A program made the translations under genes and the position numbers. The notes beneath the pieces were generated by a model that was not told where the DNA came from, ran no database searches, and saw only the letters and a list, made by a program, of their open reading frames with translations. A stretch of DNA of 19,501 nucleotides from Chloroflexota bacterium (lineage in GTDB: Bacteria; Chloroflexota; Dehalococcoidia; Lucifugimonadales; Lucifugimonadaceae). Numbering within the stretch: position 1 is the stretch's first letter; the number at the start of each line of letters is the position of its first letter. Location: assembly GCA_030831265.1 (NCBI GenBank), contig JAURLM010000188.1:1-19501 (forward strand). Reading direction: 5' to 3'. Of this stretch, positions 6,652-14,061 are shown piece by piece.

Positions 6652-8547
6652 AAAGCCCAGTGCCTTGCCGTAGAAGTACAGTTCTGCAACCAGTGATCGC
6701 TGGATGTTCTCTGACTTGCGGAAACCGTGTTGCTCACCCTCGAACGGCAGATACGCGTGCATGATCTTTTTGTCATCCAGCGCCTTCACCATGATGTCCG
6801 CCTGCGACGGCGGGACGATCTTGTCCTCAAGCCCCTGGAAGATGATCATCGGCGCGCTCAACTGGTCCGTGAAGTTGATCGCAGAACGGTCGTGATACCG
6901 CTGTTTTTCCTGCGGGTACGGCCCGATCAGTGAGTCAAGATAACGCGACTCGAACTTGTGCGTGTCACCGAGGAAAACGCTGAGGTCTGCGATGCCGTAG
7001 TAAGCCGCTCCGGCTGCAAAAACCTTGTGGAAAGTAAGCGCGTTAATCGTCGTGTAACCACCCGCGCTGCCGCCGCGAATAACGAACCGTTTCGCGTCTG
7101 CAAGGTCCTGTTTCGCAAGGTACATCGCGGCCGCAATGCAGTCATCCGTGTCGTACACGCCCCACTTTTCGCGCAGCGCGTTTCGGTACTCTCGACCGTA
7201 GCCGGTTGAGCCGCGGTAGTTCACGTCTACGACCGCGATGCCACGGCTCGTCCAGAACTGCGCCATGAGGCTCAAAGACGCACTGGCGCCGCTGGTCGGG
7301 CCACCGTGAGAGATGACCATTAGCGGCGGCAGTTCGCCAGCAGGGGCAGCAAAATCAGCGTTCTTCGGAGCGTAGTAATAGGCGTGCGCCGTACCGTTTT
7401 CGGTGGTCGGAAACTCGATCGGCTTTGGAACGGATATATATGCGGGATCGACGTCTACCGACGAGCTTTTCTTAATCACCGCGGTCGCGCCAGTAGCGAT
7501 GTCCAGTCGCACAATTTCCGGTTGCCGTGTTGGGCTGGCTCCAATGAAGTAAGCGTTGTTTCCGCGCACGTTGAGATAGGAGATATCAGAGTAAGGAACA
7601 CTGATCGCGCCGGTGCGACCACCGTTTGCTGCGACATCAACCAGTCTTCCGCCCGCGCCTTCGCCTTTGCGAACCAATGCTGTGCCATCTTCACGCAACG
7701 CATAGGTCGAAAAGCGGAACGCCCACGACGCACCGCCAGCATCGAATTTTTCGTCTAGCAGGTTTACCGCGGCACCGTCACGCCACGAATGCAGGTTCCA
7801 CCAGCCTGATGCGTCTGAAATGTAGTGCAGCAGTCCGCCGTGGCTCCATTCCGGCTGGATGATGCTAGTCTCTTCGCCGCCGTCAATTTGCGCAGCGTAT
7901 GAAACGGTGCCATCGCCGTTGAACGTCGCAGACCACAGCTCGGTGCCGTCCCACGGCATGTTCGGGTGGTTCCAGGCCGTCCATGCAATCGACTCCCCGT
8001 CCGGGCTAACGCGCGGCGACGAGTAAAAGTCATGGTCCCTTGCGACAACGCGCGGCGTGCCCTTGCCGTCAGTCGGTATCACCACGATTTCGTTGTCCGC
8101 TTCACGACTTTTGTGGTGATGCTCTCGCACGCAGACGATGAACTTGCCGTCAGAAGTTACGTCTAGGTCTGCGTAGCGGTCCCCGCGCTCTACTGACGGC
8201 TCCGGTGTGATCGCTTCGGGCTTTCCACCCGGTGCCATGCGATACAGCCGCTGGTCGTCCCAGTTGGAGAAGTAGACGATGCCGTCATGTACGGCGTACG
8301 CACCTCCGCCGTATTCGTGAACAGCGTTCCGGGCGTTAAAACCGGCCGGAATGGCGTCCGCAACCGTACCATCCGCAGACCGCTTAACGATCACATATCG
8401 ACCTTTTTCAGTGGCCCTACCTTCCAGCCAGTAGAGGTCATCGCCATCCAGCCACAACTCGCTCAGGCGGACAGCCCCGGCGGTTATCAGGTCCGGCGTG
8501 ACCGGTGATTTCCATGAGCCGTAAGGTGCGATGGTCTGTTGTGGCAA
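6601..8547 (-). CDS. S9 family serine peptidase (prolyl oligopeptidase / acylaminoacyl-peptidase-like)
   Basis: A 648-residue cytosolic-looking protein with no signal peptide. Residues up to about 390 form the beta-propeller-like half, with repeated SPDG-type turns such as VSPDGES (181-187). The C-terminal alpha/beta-hydrolase domain carries the catalytic triad: Ser494 in GGSAGGYT, Asp575 in GLEDKIVP, and His607 in GEQHGF; HGGP (414-417) precedes the oxyanion region. The family removes dipeptides or acylated residues from short peptides. The frame is open to a GTG at 8589, but TTG 8547 is preferred: AGGCGG lies six bases upstream and the protein then begins MPQQTIAPYGSW, close to where the fold starts. 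With GTG 8589 it would be 662 residues. It lies downstream of the lipoprotein gene, from which a hairpin separates it. Confidence 0.93.
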   Translation of the reverse strand: MPQQTIAPYGSWKSPVTPDLITAGAVRLSELWLDGDDLYWLEGRATEKGRYVIVKRSADGTVADAIPAGFNARNAVHEYGGGAYAVHDGIVYFSNWDDQRLYRMAPGGKPEAITPEPSVERGDRYADLDVTSDGKFIVCVREHHHKSREADNEIVVIPTDGKGTPRVVARDHDFYSSPRVSPDGESIAWTAWNHPNMPWDGTELWSATFNGDGTVSYAAQIDGGEETSIIQPEWSHGGLLHYISDASGWWNLHSWRDGAAVNLLDEKFDAGGASWAFRFSTYALREDGTALVRKGEGAGGRLVDVAANGGRTGAISVPYSDISYLNVRGNNAYFIGASPTRQPEIVRLDIATGATAVIKKSSSVDVDPAYISVPKPIEFPTTENGTAHAYYYAPKNADFAAPAGELPPLMVISHGGPTSGASASLSLMAQFWTSRGIAVVDVNYRGSTGYGREYRNALREKWGVYDTDDCIAAAMYLAKQDLADAKRFVIRGGSAGGYTTINALTFHKVFAAGAAYYGIADLSVFLGDTHKFESRYLDSLIGPYPQEKQRYHDRSAINFTDQLSAPMIIFQGLEDKIVPPSQADIMVKALDDKKIMHAYLPFEGEQHGFRKSENIQRSLVAELYFYGKALGFSPADVIEPVDIKHAKK

Positions 8548-8604
8548 TGTTGTCCGCCTGTGTCGTGCTGGCTTCTCGTCGATGAGCACAAGTTTAGCGC
8601 GCGA

Positions 8605-8638
8605 AACCGCCCGCCGAAGTTTCCTTCAACGGGCGGTT
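8605..8638 (-). terminator. Hairpin after the lipoprotein gene
   Basis: AACCGCCCG (8605-8613) pairs perfectly with CGGGCGGTT (8630-8638); inside, GAAG and CTTC add four pairs around a TTTC loop. It begins 27 bases past the stop of the lipoprotein gene on the minus strand. The T-run following is only three bases, so it may be a weak terminator or an mRNA 3' stabiliser. It also lies just ahead of the S9 peptidase start. Confidence 0.6.
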
Positions 8639-8665
8639 CATGGCTATTTCGTTCGACTCACGGTA

Positions 8666-10384
8666 TTACAGGCCGACGAATGTTCCGTGTGCTTCGCCGT
8701 TCACGAACAGGTTGTACGTGACACCTGGCTTGAATGGGAACGTTCCCAGGTCAACGGTGTGCTCCGTCTCACCGTAGATGGCGGGGCAGAGTACAACTGC
8801 GAGGTTTGCTGGCTGCGAATTCAGAACTGTGATGTTCACGTTCATTCCGTCAACCTCAACCTCCCAACCGGCGTCCTTGTCACAGCCCATTGGCTGAGCG
8901 GTGCGAACCTGCACGAAGTATTTTGGTGGCAATGACTTGGTTGCGGCCACTTCACCGACGCTCACTACAGGCGCAGGAACCAGCGCGACGTCGCCGTCGA
9001 CACCATCCGGGCCGGGCAGCGGCATAGGCTCTTCGACAACCGGCAGGTCAATCGGCTCTGCGCCGGGGCCTGCAAACTTCTGTCCGGCCGCAGCGTCCAG
9101 CGCATCCAGCACATCGCCATCAGTGCCGACATACAGCACGATGGAATTGCCTGCGAGGTAGAAGTTCGGTGGTGCAATCCACTCGTAGATGGTAATCACG
9201 CCGCCGGAACCTGAGCTGATAGTCGAGCCATCGAGCGATACGAGTGAAGCCGCTTCCAGCGCTCCGCTGCCAGGTGCGAACGAGAACACTTCGACGCGCT
9301 CACCGTTCACCATCACTATCTGCGAAGTTGTCCCAAACAGATCTGAACCCTTCTCGCCTGTCTGATCAATCTTCATGCCCTTGTTTTCGAGGGCAAAGAT
9401 CAATGCCTGCATGTCCGAGATGATCGGCGTGATGACGACCGGGCCGTCAACTGGTTCGTCCGGGTTGGCGCATCGCACGTTCGGTGCGGTCACCTGGAAC
9501 TTCAACGAGTCCTGCTTGCCGTAGCTCTCCCAGCGCACCGTGTAGACCTCGCACACATCGAGGTTGTCCTCGCCGGAACCCAGTTTCACCGTGTTGTCGA
9601 TGTAGCCGTAGATCTCGGTGCACGCAATCATCTGATCGGGAGCAGGTACCCGGTTGAGCACTTCAAGTGTCAGTTCAAGCTCACCGGTCTGCTTTATCGA
9701 TGCGCTGTCGAAACTGGCGCAACCGCTCGGAAGGCCGGAAGTGACAAGCAGTGAGAAGTGACCCGGGTAGTCCTCGATAACCTTCACCGACTCAATCGGC
9801 GCAGGTGTCGTTACTGTCGGGTAGCCGGGATCGTCGTTGGATGTATCGGCCGGTGCGTTGTCACCTGCAAACTCCTTGCCGAACGCGCTCCGCAGCAACT
9901 GCACCGTGGCATCGTTGCCGCCCGTGTAGACAACGATCACGTTGCCCTGGATGAAGTAGTGAGGCTTGAACAAGAAGTCGATCGCGACCGCGCTATCACC
10001 ACTGGTGATAATCATGCCGTCTGGCGACACCGTGCGAGACGCGGCCTCGGCTTCAGCGACAGATGGAAACTCGTAGAAGTCCACCTGCTCACCGTTGACC
10101 ATCGTGATGGTGAACGGGTTGTCGAAGATGCCTGAGCGCTCATCGCTGACTCGCACCAGGACCGCGTTTTTCGACTCAAGGGACATCCTCGCCGCGTCGT
10201 ATCCAGACTGGATAGAACTTATCGGCGGTGGGGTGGAGGTCGCATCTCCACCTTTGTCATCGCCAGAGGCGGGTGCTCCGCCGTTATCAGTACCGCATGC
10301 GATGGCAGAGATGGACATTGCACCGCCAATAGCGGCAGCCAGCAGAGCTCTCCTGCCGATGGGTTTAAGTAGTTTCGTAACCAT
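8666..10384 (-). CDS. Predicted lipoprotein with duplicated A-B-A'-B' modules, function unknown
   Basis: The 572-residue protein starts with a basic, hydrophobic signal sequence ending in SAIAC, making Cys30 the likely lipidated residue, followed by a Gly/Asp/Ser/Pro spacer to about 56. Four modules follow. A (about 58-175) and A' (about 322-440) share MVNGE plus V(D/E)(F/V), a (S/P)xDG turn with II/ISSG, a (F/N)F-Y-(I/L)-x-GN strand and KFAG/EFAG. B (about 196-300) and B' (about 471-572) share AP(I/V)xSV, GLPSGC or QPMGC, a second cysteine before (T/P)xIYG, and a TV-L segment. A Pro/Asp-rich linker (447-467) precedes B'. The cysteine pairs (222/255 and 501/533) could form disulfides. I recall similar uncharacterised modules in Chloroflexota lipoproteins, but no activity is known. 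The start is ATG with GAGAG upstream. No partner gene is evident. Confidence 0.85.
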   Translation of the reverse strand: MVTKLLKPIGRRALLAAAIGGAMSISAIACGTDNGGAPASGDDKGGDATSTPPPISSIQSGYDAARMSLESKNAVLVRVSDERSGIFDNPFTITMVNGEQVDFYEFPSVAEAEAASRTVSPDGMIITSGDSAVAIDFLFKPHYFIQGNVIVVYTGGNDATVQLLRSAFGKEFAGDNAPADTSNDDPGYPTVTTPAPIESVKVIEDYPGHFSLLVTSGLPSGCASFDSASIKQTGELELTLEVLNRVPAPDQMIACTEIYGYIDNTVKLGSGEDNLDVCEVYTVRWESYGKQDSLKFQVTAPNVRCANPDEPVDGPVVITPIISDMQALIFALENKGMKIDQTGEKGSDLFGTTSQIVMVNGERVEVFSFAPGSGALEAASLVSLDGSTISSGSGGVITIYEWIAPPNFYLAGNSIVLYVGTDGDVLDALDAAAGQKFAGPGAEPIDLPVVEEPMPLPGPDGVDGDVALVPAPVVSVGEVAATKSLPPKYFVQVRTAQPMGCDKDAGWEVEVDGMNVNITVLNSQPANLAVVLCPAIYGETEHTVDLGTFPFKPGVTYNLFVNGEAHGTFVGL

Positions 10385-10563
10385 TTGACTCTCTCGTATG
10401 CGCCAGTTGTGCTGAAGTTGTAGCCGGTAGCGTACTTCGCAAAGACTTTCCGGTCGCTTGTAGAGAGAGACGCCCGCGACCGCTAGTTTGTTCCATCAGC
10501 GGGATGGTGAACTCTGATGTCGTGTCTGGCTGAGGATTTTCGCCTCCCACCGCACTGGAAAAG

Positions 10564-10594
10564 ACACCGGAGAAGCAAAGAGCGTCTCCGGTGT
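10564..10594. terminator. Orphan hairpin in the divergent region before the T-box promoter
   Basis: ACACCGGAGA (10564-10573) pairs with TCTCCGGTGT (10585-10594), ten base pairs with a short loop. On the minus strand it is followed by TCTTTTCC, on the plus strand by TTCGCG. No gene ends here, so it may insulate the divergent units, end an unrecognised small RNA, or be left from a lost gene. A second inverted repeat (CGGTCGC 10451-10457 / GCGACCG 10476-10482) lies nearby. Confidence 0.4.
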
Positions 10595-10629
10595 TTCGCG
10601 TTGCGATATCTTCGGCTAAACAAGGTGCG

Positions 10630-10659
10630 TTGACTTTGCCGGATTTCGCAGCCTATACT
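10630..10659 (+). promoter_or_regulatory. Sigma-70-type promoter of the trpS leader
   Basis: TTGACT (10630-10635) and TATACT (10654-10659) are separated by 18 bases and each differs from consensus by one base. Transcription would begin near 10666, about 18 bases before the first T-box stem. Confidence 0.75.
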
Positions 10660-10683
10660 CGGAATAGAACTGAATCAGCAAAA

Positions 10684-10971
10684 GCTGTGAACAGGACTAG
10701 TACGTCTCAGTACGGATTCAAGAGAACCGGGGCAAGGTGAGAGCCCGGTATCACGACTGAGCCCGAATGGACCTGTGAGCTGCAGGGCGAAAGCGTTTGA
10801 CGCCAGTAACCCGAGCCGGAAAGGGCACCGTTACCAGAGCCCGGGGCCTTCCTCGCACAATGCGTGGAGTGCCTGACAGAGATGTCCAGCCTGTTCGTAT
10901 TTGCCGTGGCTGGTTAACCAGGGTGGCACCGCGTGGAACAACCTCGCCCCTGTATGGGAGCGGGGTTTTTT
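10684..10971 (+). promoter_or_regulatory. Tryptophan T-box riboswitch with intrinsic terminator
   Basis: T-boxes bind uncharged tRNA and let transcription continue when charging is low. Stem I is readable: lower pairs AGCT (10684-10687/10778-10781) and ACAGG/CCTGT (10692-10696/10772-10776), the specifier loop, then CTCAGT/ACTGAG (10707-10712/10756-10761) and a distal ACCGGG/CCCGGT hairpin (10727-10749). The specifier loop has AGTA on its 5' side (10700-10703) and GAA-TGG-A on its 3' side; TGG (10768-10770) is the Trp codon. The T-box sequence AGGGTGGCACCGCG is at 10920-10933; its TGGC bulge complements a GCCA tRNA end, fitting the G73 discriminator usual in bacterial tRNA-Trp. A terminator follows: stem 10940-10967 and six T from 10966. 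It precedes trpS, so identity and target agree. Confidence 0.95.
10940..10971 (+). terminator. T-box-controlled terminator
   Basis: AACCTCGC pairs with GCGGGGTT (one G-T wobble), with two further C-G pairs inside, followed by six T. Its 5' arm starts seven bases after the conserved T-box sequence, the normal place for the terminator competing with the antiterminator. Confidence 0.88.
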
Positions 10972-11001
10972 GTTGCCCGAAAATTTGCGAGGAACACTGG
11001 C

Positions 11002-11122
11002 TGTCATCCCGAGCGGAGTCGAGGGATCTCACAGTCGACGGGGCTGGACCAAAGTGCCTACCGGGGTCAGCTGGTGAATGGATGCCGGAAGGTCAGAACC
11101 CCCCGCTGCGGTCGGGATGACA
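11002..11122. repeat. MITE/REP-like element with inverted-repeat ends
   Basis: A 121-bp segment begins with TGTCATCCCGA (11002-11012) and ends with TCGGGATGACA (11112-11122). The outer 24 bases of the two ends agree at 19 positions when one is reverse-complemented. The left unit also carries GAGGGATCT, as does the copy after trpS. It lies between the T-box terminator and trpS and has no open frame of note. Similar TCATxCxGAGCG...GAxGxATCT repeats are, as I recall, dispersed in Chloroflexota genomes. Confidence 0.65.
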
Positions 11123-11164
11123 TAAAAAGCTGCGACGTCGAAAGAAAAAACAACAGGAAGAAAA

Positions 11165-12190
11165 ATGGCTGACGATAAATCGAAGAAAAAGCGAATCCTG
11201 ACCGGAGTGCGGCCAACCGGCGCGCTGCACCTGGGACACTATGTCGGCGCGCTCCACAACTGGCTTGACCTGCAGGACAAGTACGAATGCTACTTCCTGA
11301 TCGCCGACTACCAGGCGCTGGGCGACCATTTTCACGAAGTCGACCTCATCCGGGACTCCGTCTTGCAGGTCACTCTTGACTGGCTTGCGGTCGGACTGGA
11401 TCCAGAGAAATCCTCATTCGTCATCCAGAGCTATGTGCCAGAGCACGCAGAACTGACAATGCTGCTCAGCTTCATCACGCCGCTTGGCATGCTGGAGCGC
11501 AACCCAACACTGAAAACAGAGATCGACTCGCTACCTGTCGAGCGGCGAACTGTGGGTTTCTACAACTACCCGATGAGCCAGGTGGCGGACATCCTGCTGC
11601 CCCGCGCTCACCTTGTCCCGGTTGGCGAAGACCAGGCACCGCACATCGAGATGACCCGCGAAGTCGCCCGCAAGTTCAATCGCATGTTCGGTAACGTGTT
11701 CCCGGAACCAGAAACGCTCATTGGCAAAGTGCCCAGGCTTTCCGGCACTGACGGGCAGGGCAAGATGAGCAAGTCCAAGGGCAACGTGATACTGCTCAAG
11801 GACGATGAGAAGACGGTGACCAAGAAGGTTCGCAGCATGTTCACTGACCCGAACCGCATCCGGGCAGATATTCCCGGTCGCGTCGAAGGCAACCCGGTTT
11901 TCGAGTACCACGATGCCTTCAACCCTGATAAAGCTCAGATTGAAGACTTCAAGGCCCGGTACCGCCTGGGAACAGTCGGTGATGTGGAGGTCAAGGTGGC
12001 GCTGGCAAAGGCTTTGAACGAATACCTTGAGCCGATTCGAGAGCGCAGGGCGTACTACGAGCAGCACATGGATGTAGTTGAAGAGGCGATCATGTCAGGT
12101 GTTCGACGAGGTCGGGCGATTGCCGCTGAGACGATGGAGATGGTTCGGGACGCGATGAAGATCAGCTCGTACACATCAAACTGGAAGTAG
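11165..12190 (+). CDS. trpS: Tryptophan--tRNA ligase
   Basis: TrpRS charges tRNA-Trp with tryptophan using ATP in the cytosol. The 341-residue protein is of normal length for a bacterial class I TrpRS. The HIGH-type motif is HLGH (22-25) within RPTGALHLGHYVGAL, and the KMSKS loop is complete (200-204, in GQGKMSKSKGN). The HLGHYVGAL form, rather than the HLGN of E. coli-type enzymes, suggests a divergent TrpRS group (inference). VGEDQAPHIEMTREVARKFN (153-172) is the conserved core before KMSKS. AGGAAG lies five bases before the ATG. The T-box upstream makes expression respond to uncharged tRNA-Trp. No intrinsic terminator was found between this gene and trpE, about 260 bases on, so readthrough into the trp genes is possible. 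Confidence 0.97.
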   Translation: MADDKSKKKRILTGVRPTGALHLGHYVGALHNWLDLQDKYECYFLIADYQALGDHFHEVDLIRDSVLQVTLDWLAVGLDPEKSSFVIQSYVPEHAELTMLLSFITPLGMLERNPTLKTEIDSLPVERRTVGFYNYPMSQVADILLPRAHLVPVGEDQAPHIEMTREVARKFNRMFGNVFPEPETLIGKVPRLSGTDGQGKMSKSKGNVILLKDDEKTVTKKVRSMFTDPNRIRADIPGRVEGNPVFEYHDAFNPDKAQIEDFKARYRLGTVGDVEVKVALAKALNEYLEPIRERRAYYEQHMDVVEEAIMSGVRRGRAIAAETMEMVRDAMKISSYTSNWK

Positions 12191-12208
12191 TTTTTTCGAT
12201 AAGCAAAC

Positions 12209-12261
12209 AGTCATCCCGAACAAGACCTGTCATCCCGACCGAAGCGGAGGGATCTGACAAG
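12209..12261. repeat. Second copies of the TGTCATCCCGA repeat after trpS
   Basis: A short unit (AGTCATCCCGA, 12209-12219) is followed by a longer one beginning TGTCATCCCGACCG (12229) and continuing with GGAGGGATCTGACA to 12259. The longer unit folds on itself: TGTCA with TGACA and TCCC with GGGA. It matches the left end of the element at 11002, in the same orientation, so trpS is bracketed by these repeats. Confidence 0.65.
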
Positions 12262-12313
12262 AAGCAACGGGAACTGTTAACGGAACCGAACACCTGCAAC
12301 ATCAGAACAAAAC

Positions 12314-12379
12314 ATGCAGACGAAACTGGCAACTTACTTTTCGCAGCACCGCTTGTGGCGACGCCACTGGCGAAGTTAG
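12314..12379 (+). CDS. Possible trp leader peptide (speculative)
   Basis: A 21-codon frame 71 bases before trpE contains two Trp codons (12356 and 12368) near its end, within LWRRHW. The overlapping RNA can form GTGGC/GCCAC, and downstream GCGCC/GGCGC (12381-12400 region). Such a layout recalls trp attenuators. Against it: no Shine-Dalgarno precedes the ATG, no T-run follows the hairpins, and two Trp codons in 21 can occur by chance. Confidence 0.15.
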   Translation: MQTKLATYFSQHRLWRRHWRS

Positions 12380-12450
12380 TCGCGCCTGAAAAAGCGGCGC
12401 ATCCAGCAACGTTATTCCACACTTGAAAAACCTGCGAAAGAATCAGAAAA

Positions 12451-13998
12451 ATGCCTGACTACACCCCGGACTTTGAGTCCTTCAAGAAGCTCACAACCGA
12501 ATACAACCTCATCCCGGTCTACCGGAAGATCACCGCAGACCTGGAGACACCGGTCTCGGCATATCTGAAAGTGGCGCGGTCACCGTACTCGTTCCTGTTC
12601 GAGTCGGTCGAAGGCGGCGAAAACCTCGCCCGCTACAGCTTCATCGGCACCGAACCCGGCGACATCCTGCGAACAGGCCCCGGTGAAAAAGATGGCGCAG
12701 TTGACCCGCTTGACCTGCTTCGTGATCGGCTTTCCGGAGTCAAGCACGCCTCCATCCCCGGATTGCCAAAGTTCCACGGCGGCGCAGTTGGCTACGTCTC
12801 GTACGATGCCGTCAGCTACTTCGAGCCGAGGGTTCCGCACATCTCGAACGAGAAAACTGGCCTCGGCGTGCCCGAAGCCGTCTTCCTGCTCACCGACTCG
12901 TTGCTCATCTTCGATCACGTGCAACACACCATCACGGTGCTCGCATACGCATCAAGTGGCGAAAATGCAGCTGCCAGCTACCAGCAGGCGACTGAGCGCA
13001 TTGAGCAGTTGATCAACCGGCTTGAGCAGCCGTTGCCGGAGCACATGCACCGCAGGGCGTCGCCACCATCCAGCGGGCTTGTGGCGACAACTGCAAATCT
13101 TGATTACTCGGCAGATGCCGCGGCGCTAACCAGCGGCTCAACGCAGGTGGGCCAGCCGTTCATTCCGAACATGACGCGTGATTACTACAACAGCATGATC
13201 GATACCTCTCGAAGAAACATCTTCGAAGGCGAAATCATCCAGGTCGTGGTGTCTCAGCGACTTGCGCGGCGAACGCCGGTCGCCCCGTTTGACCTGTACC
13301 GCTCACTGCGCGCGGTGAACCCTTCGCCGTATATGTTCTTCCTCGACCTCGACGGCTTCCAGATCATCGGAGCATCACCGGAACTGCTTGCATCGGTCAT
13401 CGATGGAGAAGTTGCCGTCCATCCGATTGCTGGAACCCGGCCGCGCGGCAAGACGCCAGAAGAGGACGACGCGCTGGAGCGCGACCTGCTCTCCGACGAG
13501 AAGGAGATCGCCGAGCACGTCATGCTGCTTGACCTGGGTCGTAACGACGTTGGCCGCGTCTCTGAGCCGGGAACTGTGAAAGTTATCCAGCAGATGGAGG
13601 TCGAGCGGTACTCGCATGTCATGCACATCGTCTCGCACGTCACCGGTCGACTCGCCAAAGAGTACGACACCTTCGATGCGCTCAAGGCAGCGTTCCCGGC
13701 TGGCACGGTCTCAGGCGCGCCGAAAGTGCGGGCGATGGAACTGATAGCGGAGCTTGAACCGCAGAAGCGCGGGCCGTATTCCGGTGCTGTCGGCTACTTC
13801 AGCTACACCGGCAACATGGACACGGCAATCGCACTTCGCACAATGGTGCTGAAGGACGGCGTGGCGTATCTGCAAGCCGGAGGTGGAATCGTGGCGGACA
13901 GCGTGGCGAAGACCGAGTACGAGGAGACGCTGCACAAGATGGGCGCACTCATGCGGGCGATCGACCACGCCGAGGAGGGTTACGTTGAACTCCAGTAA
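12451..13998 (+). CDS. trpE: Anthranilate synthase component I
   Basis: TrpE converts chorismate to anthranilate using ammonia supplied by TrpG, the first committed step to tryptophan. The 515-residue length is typical. FLFESVEGGENLARYSFIG (48-66) is the N-terminal region with the Ser of the tryptophan feedback site. The chorismate-binding domain (about 240-505) shows EGEIIQVVVSQR (259-270), NPSPYMFFL (290-298), GASPELL (307-313), HPIAGTRPRGKT (324-335), LDLGRNDVGRV (360-370), FPAGTVSGAPKVRAMELI (415-432) and the PYSGAVGYFSYTGNMDTAI block (442-460). All catalytic blocks look intact and feedback inhibition is likely. The ATG has only a weak GAAAGAA upstream. It is the first gene of the trpEGDCF set. 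Confidence 0.97.
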   Translation: MPDYTPDFESFKKLTTEYNLIPVYRKITADLETPVSAYLKVARSPYSFLFESVEGGENLARYSFIGTEPGDILRTGPGEKDGAVDPLDLLRDRLSGVKHASIPGLPKFHGGAVGYVSYDAVSYFEPRVPHISNEKTGLGVPEAVFLLTDSLLIFDHVQHTITVLAYASSGENAAASYQQATERIEQLINRLEQPLPEHMHRRASPPSSGLVATTANLDYSADAAALTSGSTQVGQPFIPNMTRDYYNSMIDTSRRNIFEGEIIQVVVSQRLARRTPVAPFDLYRSLRAVNPSPYMFFLDLDGFQIIGASPELLASVIDGEVAVHPIAGTRPRGKTPEEDDALERDLLSDEKEIAEHVMLLDLGRNDVGRVSEPGTVKVIQQMEVERYSHVMHIVSHVTGRLAKEYDTFDALKAAFPAGTVSGAPKVRAMELIAELEPQKRGPYSGAVGYFSYTGNMDTAIALRTMVLKDGVAYLQAGGGIVADSVAKTEYEETLHKMGALMRAIDHAEEGYVELQ

Positions 13999-14017
13999 GT
14001 CCGTGAACCATCGTATC

Positions 14018-14049
14018 CACCCGTGTAATACGGGTGCTGCACGCGCAGC
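14018..14049 (+). promoter_or_regulatory. Tandem hairpins between trpE and trpG
   Basis: CACCCGT/ACGGGTG (14018-14024/14030-14036, loop GTAAT) is followed at once by CTGC/GCAG (14037-14040/14045-14048, loop ACGC). An A-run and the trpG ATG (14062) come next. No T-run follows, so termination is unlikely; a role in trpG translation or mRNA stability is possible. Confidence 0.4.
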
Positions 14050-14061
14050 CGGGACAAAAAA

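Noticed and set aside
10684..10971. Reading the trpS leader as a peptide-based attenuator
   Set aside because: The T-box motifs, specifier loop and terminator explain the leader fully; no leader frame is needed.
11002..11122. CRISPR repeat or IS element
   Set aside because: Only one pair of inverted ends, no spaced direct array and no transposase; it fits a small palindromic repeat instead.
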